NCBI GenBank assembly: GCA_947371645.1
Contig: CANBQJ010000167.1
Span: 1 to 8,110 of the forward strand
Source: Burkholderiales bacterium
GTDB taxonomy: Bacteria > Pseudomonadota > Gammaproteobacteria > Burkholderiales > Burkholderiaceae
Length of the DNA: 8,110 nt
Direction of reading: 5' to 3'
Made by a program: the position numbers and the translations under genes. Every line of letters begins with the position of its first letter. The first letter of the stretch is position 1. Below are positions 4,938-8,110 of this stretch, one piece after another. Under the pieces are notes generated by a model. That model saw only the letters and a list, made by a program, of their open reading frames with translations, had not been told where the DNA came from and did not search any database.

Positions 4938-6956
4938 GGCCCGGTGTCTGGCCGCCTGTTCGGCATACCAGGCCAGGCACTGCGGGTTGGCCATGGCATC
5001 GGGGTTGACCACCTTGGCCAGAGGCTGCCCCAGGAAGGCCTTCTTGATGGGCACCTCCTGCTTCTTGCCCGACAAGGTGCGCGGGACCTCGGGCGCCTGC
5101 AGCATCACGTCCGGCACGAAGCGCGGCGACACGGCCTGGCCGATGGCCGCGCGGATGCGGCCCTGCACGGCCTCGTCCAGCGTGCTGCCTTCGCGCAGCA
5201 CCACGAACAGGATCATGCGGCTGGGCTGACCCAGGTATTCGAGGTCGATGACCATGCTGTCCAGCACCTCATCCAGCGCTTCGACGGCGGCGTAGATCTC
5301 GCTGGTGCCCAGGCGCAGGCCGTGGCGGTTGAGGGTGGCGTCGCTGCGGCCGTAGATCACGCAGCTGCCGTCAGCCTTGACCTGGATCCAGTCGCCGTGG
5401 CGCCACACGCCGGGGTAGACGTCGAAGTAGCTGCTCAGGTAGCGGGCGTGGTCGGTGTCGCCCCACAGGTAGAGCGGCATGGAGGGCAGCGGCTGGGTGC
5501 AGACCAGCTCGCCCACCTGGTCGGTGACAGGCTCGCCCGCCTCGTTCCAGGCGTAGACGGCGCAACCCAGGCTGCGGCAGGCCAGGCCACCAGGCGGCGT
5601 GGGCCGGCCACGCAGGCCGCTGACGAAGGCGCCGGCGAAGTCGGTGCCGCCGCTGAGGTTGTTCCACCAGATGTCGGGCGTGCCGACGGCCTCGAACTGC
5701 GCGCTGCCCCAGCGCTGCGCATCTTCGGCCAGGGGCGAGCCGGTGGCGCCCAGGACGCGGATGCGGCTCAGGTCGCCGCACTGGCGCAGGTCCACGCCGC
5801 CCTTCATGCAGGCCGCATAGAAGGCCGCACCGGCGCCGAACACCGTCACGCGGTGGCGGGCGGCAAAGCGCCACAGCACGGACCAGTCGGGTGCGGCCTT
5901 GCTGCCGCCCGGGCTGCCGTCGAAGATGCAGATGGTGGCGCCATTGGCCAGGCCGCCCACTTGGCTGTTCCACATCACCCAGCCGGTGGAGCTGAACCAG
6001 TGAAAGCGCTCGCCCCATGAGTTGAGCTGGTAGCTGGCGCCCACGTCGTTGTGCAGGTTGGCGGCCGCACCCATCAGCAGCACGCCGCCGTGGCCATGCA
6101 CCAGGGCCTTGGGCAGGCCGGTGGTGCCGCTGGAATACACGATCCACAACGGGTGGTCGAAGGGCAGCCAGCGGGGCTGGAAAGCGGCCACCGGCTCGTC
6201 GTCACGGGCCACCGCATCGGCCCAGCGTGTGTGCGGGCGGCTGCCCAGCAGGGCTTCGCGACCAACTGGGTCGGCGTGGGTGCTGTCCACGGCGATCAGG
6301 TGCTGCACGGTGGGCAGGCTGTCGCAGAGGCCTTGCACGGTGGCCGTGCGGTCCATGGGCTTGCCGCCGTGGTGCACGCCCAGGGTGGCGATCAGCACGC
6401 GCGGGGTGACCTGGGCAAAGCGGTCGGCCACGGCCTGGGCGCCCATGTCGGGGGCGCAGACCGTCCACACGGCGCCCACGCTGGCACAGGCCAGGAAGGC
6501 CACGACGGTCTCGGGCACGTTGGGCAGGTAGGCGGCCACGCGGTCACCGGGCTGCACGCCCAGGTCCTGCAGGTGCAGGGCCAGGGCGGCCACCTGGCGC
6601 TTGAGTTCAGGCCAGCCGAGGGTGCGTGCCTCGCCCAGCTCGTTGTCGCTGACGATGGCGGGCATGCCGGCCGCATGGGCCGCGCCCACATGGCGCAGCA
6701 CCCGCTGCGCGTAGTTCACCTGAGCACCGACGAACCACTTCGCGTGGGGCATCGGGTCGCCATTGAGCACCGCCGTGTGCGGCGTGGGCGAGGCGTAGCC
6801 ATCGAAGTCCCACAGGCTTTGCCAGAAGGCCTCAGGCTGTGCCACCGACCATCGCCACAGGTCTTCGTATGCCTGGAAGCTCAGCCCCCTTTGGCTGCGC
6901 AGCCAGTTCTGGTAGAGCTGGATGCGCGGCGTGTAGGGCGGATGCACAGGTGTCAC
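4935..6956 (-). CDS. aacS: Acetoacetate-CoA ligase (acetoacetyl-CoA synthetase)
   Basis: A 673-residue cytosolic enzyme of the ANL adenylate-forming superfamily that converts acetoacetate, ATP and CoA to acetoacetyl-CoA (EC 6.2.1.16), feeding ketone-body or PHB-derived carbon into acetyl-CoA. The ATP-binding P-loop is YSSGTTGLPK (274-283). NNLSGGTDF (432-440) matches the A5 region, HGDW (520-523) holds the hinge-side aspartate block, and GRSDATLNRHGLRLGTSEIY (536-555) is the A8 region. The catalytic lysine is Lys631 in LSGKKQEVPIKK. The N-terminal block with PHAKWFVGAQVNYAQ and the full length are typical of acetoacetate-CoA ligases rather than acetyl-CoA synthetases. The start is GTG at 6956 (alternative GTG 6947). 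The in-frame TGA of the upstream exporter gene at 6971-6969 rules out any longer form. No Shine-Dalgarno is evident, so coupling to the exporter gene 12 nt upstream is likely. The gene is complete and shows no frameshift. Confidence 0.95.
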   Translation of the reverse strand: MTPVHPPYTPRIQLYQNWLRSQRGLSFQAYEDLWRWSVAQPEAFWQSLWDFDGYASPTPHTAVLNGDPMPHAKWFVGAQVNYAQRVLRHVGAAHAAGMPAIVSDNELGEARTLGWPELKRQVAALALHLQDLGVQPGDRVAAYLPNVPETVVAFLACASVGAVWTVCAPDMGAQAVADRFAQVTPRVLIATLGVHHGGKPMDRTATVQGLCDSLPTVQHLIAVDSTHADPVGREALLGSRPHTRWADAVARDDEPVAAFQPRWLPFDHPLWIVYSSGTTGLPKALVHGHGGVLLMGAAANLHNDVGASYQLNSWGERFHWFSSTGWVMWNSQVGGLANGATICIFDGSPGGSKAAPDWSVLWRFAARHRVTVFGAGAAFYAACMKGGVDLRQCGDLSRIRVLGATGSPLAEDAQRWGSAQFEAVGTPDIWWNNLSGGTDFAGAFVSGLRGRPTPPGGLACRSLGCAVYAWNEAGEPVTDQVGELVCTQPLPSMPLYLWGDTDHARYLSSYFDVYPGVWRHGDWIQVKADGSCVIYGRSDATLNRHGLRLGTSEIYAAVEALDEVLDSMVIDLEYLGQPSRMILFVVLREGSTLDEAVQGRIRAAIGQAVSPRFVPDVMLQAPEVPRTLSGKKQEVPIKKAFLGQPLAKVVNPDAMANPQCLAWYAEQAARHRA

Positions 6957-6968
6957 GGCGAGTGGGCG

Positions 6969-8069
6969 TCAGAGGTGGGGGTGATGTGCATGGTCATGAC
7001 CACAGGCCGGGCCATGGCCAGTGTGCGCAGCCCGCACGTGGCCGTCAGTCGGTGCTTCCCCGGAGGCCGCCGGCAGGCCACCCAGGTCGCGCACGTGGTG
7101 AACCTCGATGGTGGCGTGGCGGATCTCTTCGTGCTGGCGCAGGGCCTGTCGCACGCGGCGCGGTGTCAGGTCAGGCAAGGTGGTGACCACGGTGAGTGCA
7201 CAGGCATAGGCCTGGCGGCCCACACGCCACACGTGCAGGTCGGTCAGCCGCAGTTCTGCCAGGGGCGCAAGCGCGGCCACGACGTCTCGGATCTCGTCGA
7301 CCACGGGGTGGTCCATTTCGCGGTCCACCAGCACCTGGCCGGTCTGCAGCACCAGGCCCTTGGCCCAGATGCCCACCATCACCGCGCCCACGATGCCCAT
7401 CAGCGGGTCCAGCCAGGACCAGCCCCACAGCCAGCCACCAATCAGCGCCAGGATGGCCAGCACCGAGGTGGCGGCATCGGCCAGCACGTGCACATAGGCG
7501 CTCTTGAGGTTGAGGTCGTGCTGGTGATCGTCGTGGCCATGTGCGTGGTCATGCCCATGGTCATGTCCGTGGCCGTGCCCATGGTCGTGGTCGTGCGCAC
7601 CACCCAGGATCAGCGCGCACACCAGGTTGACCGCCAGCCCGATGACCGCCACGATCAGCGCTTCCTTGTAATGGATGGGCTCGGGCGAGAACATGCGCTC
7701 CACCGAGCCGAAGACCATCAAGCCCGCCACACCGATCAGGAAGATGGCGCTGGCAAAGCCGGCCAGGATCTCGATCTTCCAGGTGCCGAAGGCAAAACGC
7801 GGGTCGCGGGCATAGCGCCGGGCGGTGGCATAGGCCAGCGCGCTCAGGCCGATGGCCACGGCGTGTGAGCTCATGTGCCAGCCATCGGCCAGCAGGGCCA
7901 TGGAGTTGTACCACCAGCCCGCGCCGATCTCCAGCACCATCATGGCCAGCGTGATCCAGGTCACGGCACGGGTGCGGGCCTCGGCTTTGGCACTGCCCTC
8001 ATCAAAGAGGTGCGTGTGCAGCCAGTCGGTCAGGTCGCTGTCAACAGAGGGCGGTTGCGGTGAGGTCAT
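6969..8069 (-). CDS. dmeF: CDF-family Co(II)/Ni(II) efflux transporter, DmeF-like
   Basis: An inner-membrane divalent-metal/proton antiporter of the cation diffusion facilitator family, 366 residues from the ATG at 8069. Six membrane segments are apparent near 34-54, 58-82, 99-121, 135-157, 190-212 and 217-240, followed by a cytosolic domain (about 250-330). The block LLADGWHMSSHA (59-70) followed by RFAFGTWKIEILAGF (91-105) is characteristic of DmeF-type exporters. TM2 carries His65xxxHis69 and TM5 carries His194xxxAsp198, the expected metal site. The loop between TM4 and TM5 (159-184) has 13 histidines, largely alternating with Gly or Asp, and the C-terminal 23 residues are again His-rich with one Cys (356). 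In-frame GTG codons at 8105 and 8078 are alternatives; ATG 8069 is preferred because residues before it are not family-like. The gene precedes aacS by 12 nt on the same strand. Cobalt/nickel specificity is inferred from subfamily resemblance; zinc or cadmium is possible. Confidence 0.92.
   Translation of the reverse strand: MTSPQPPSVDSDLTDWLHTHLFDEGSAKAEARTRAVTWITLAMMVLEIGAGWWYNSMALLADGWHMSSHAVAIGLSALAYATARRYARDPRFAFGTWKIEILAGFASAIFLIGVAGLMVFGSVERMFSPEPIHYKEALIVAVIGLAVNLVCALILGGAHDHDHGHGHGHDHGHDHAHGHDDHQHDLNLKSAYVHVLADAATSVLAILALIGGWLWGWSWLDPLMGIVGAVMVGIWAKGLVLQTGQVLVDREMDHPVVDEIRDVVAALAPLAELRLTDLHVWRVGRQAYACALTVVTTLPDLTPRRVRQALRQHEEIRHATIEVHHVRDLGGLPAASGEAPTDGHVRAAHTGHGPACGHDHAHHPHL
7518..7595 (-). 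repeat. Low-complexity His-codon repeat in the CDF transporter
   Basis: Imperfect 6-bp periodic repeats (variants of CATGGC, CATGAC and CACGAC on the coding strand) encode the His-rich cytoplasmic loop, residues 159-184. Such tracts bind metal in CDF and ZIP-type transporters and tend to vary in length by slippage. On the plus strand the same tract yields a Val/Met-rich open frame that is only a shadow. Confidence 0.8.
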
Positions 8070-8110
8070 GGCGGGCACTGAAAAACCAGGGCCACATGAT
8101 CCCACGACTG

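Noticed and set aside
6957..6971. Possible read-through fusion of exporter and AacS across an in-frame TGA
   Set aside because: A plain TGA with GTG restart 12 nt later is ordinary. Nothing suggests recoding or selenocysteine, and a soluble ligase fused to a His-rich transporter tail would make little sense.
7501..7600. Tandem repeats suggestive of a CRISPR or regulatory array
   Set aside because: The repeats are codon-level His/Gly/Asp repetition inside an intact transporter gene, without spacers.
6051..7868. A 605-codon open frame on the plus strand, and a 358-codon one at 4944-6020
   Set aside because: Both lie antisense to aacS and the CDF transporter, whose motifs are intact throughout. 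The plus-strand products are Gly/Ala/His/Val-rich without any family motif, as expected for shadows in GC-rich DNA.
8070..8110. Promoter or metal-responsive operator upstream of the CDF gene
   Set aside because: Only 41 bp are in the window, with no clear palindrome, promoter boxes or Shine-Dalgarno; control elements would lie further upstream.

Overview
The window is GC-rich (roughly two thirds G+C by eye, not computed), densely coded and has strongly GC-ending codons. Together with the gene types and protein styles (Arabinose_bd-type AraC regulator, divergent LysR/crotonase pair, ICL/PEPM-family protein, long acetoacetate-CoA ligase, DmeF-type CDF transporter), this suggests a betaproteobacterial chromosome, most likely Burkholderiales near the Comamonadaceae. 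That assignment is inference from protein style, not from a phylogenetic marker. I see no rRNA, tRNA, insertion sequence, phage gene, CRISPR array or replication origin. Seven protein genes fill nearly the whole window, and no stretch above 300 bases lacks a gene.

Layout. (1) 46-2175, plus strand: an AraC-family regulator followed after 3 nt by a radical-SAM RNA methyltransferase of the RlmN/Cfr family, probably translationally coupled. (2) 2202-3152, minus strand: a LysR-type regulator of the GcvA-like kind, convergent with the methyltransferase and divergent from the next gene. (3) 3153-3284: the 132-bp divergent intergenic region, with a cluster of overlapping palindromes that is the best operator candidate in the window. 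(4) 3285-4934, plus strand: an enoyl-CoA hydratase/isomerase (crotonase) and an isocitrate lyase/PEP mutase superfamily protein, 39 nt apart and probably one operon. (5) 8069-4935, minus strand: a DmeF-like Co/Ni cation-diffusion-facilitator exporter followed after 12 nt by acetoacetyl-CoA synthetase. The last gene meets the ICL/PEPM gene stop-to-stop with no base between them (shared TGATCA).

How they fit together. Three neighbours act on small acyl-CoA or oxo-acid metabolites: the crotonase on 2-enoyl-CoA, AacS on acetoacetate, and the ICL/PEPM protein on an unidentified oxo-acid. AacS fits use of ketone bodies or turnover of polyhydroxybutyrate. The LysR protein is the natural candidate regulator of the crotonase operon. 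The metal exporter upstream of aacS and the rRNA-methyltransferase-like gene have no obvious metabolic link to these.

I did not find a convincing previously undescribed system. This looks like ordinary core/accessory chromosome. The points most worth a second look are the palindrome cluster, the divergent RlmN/Cfr-like enzyme, the dmeF-aacS pairing, the HxxxH metal site of the transporter, and the ICL-family enzyme that lacks the catalytic cysteine motif.
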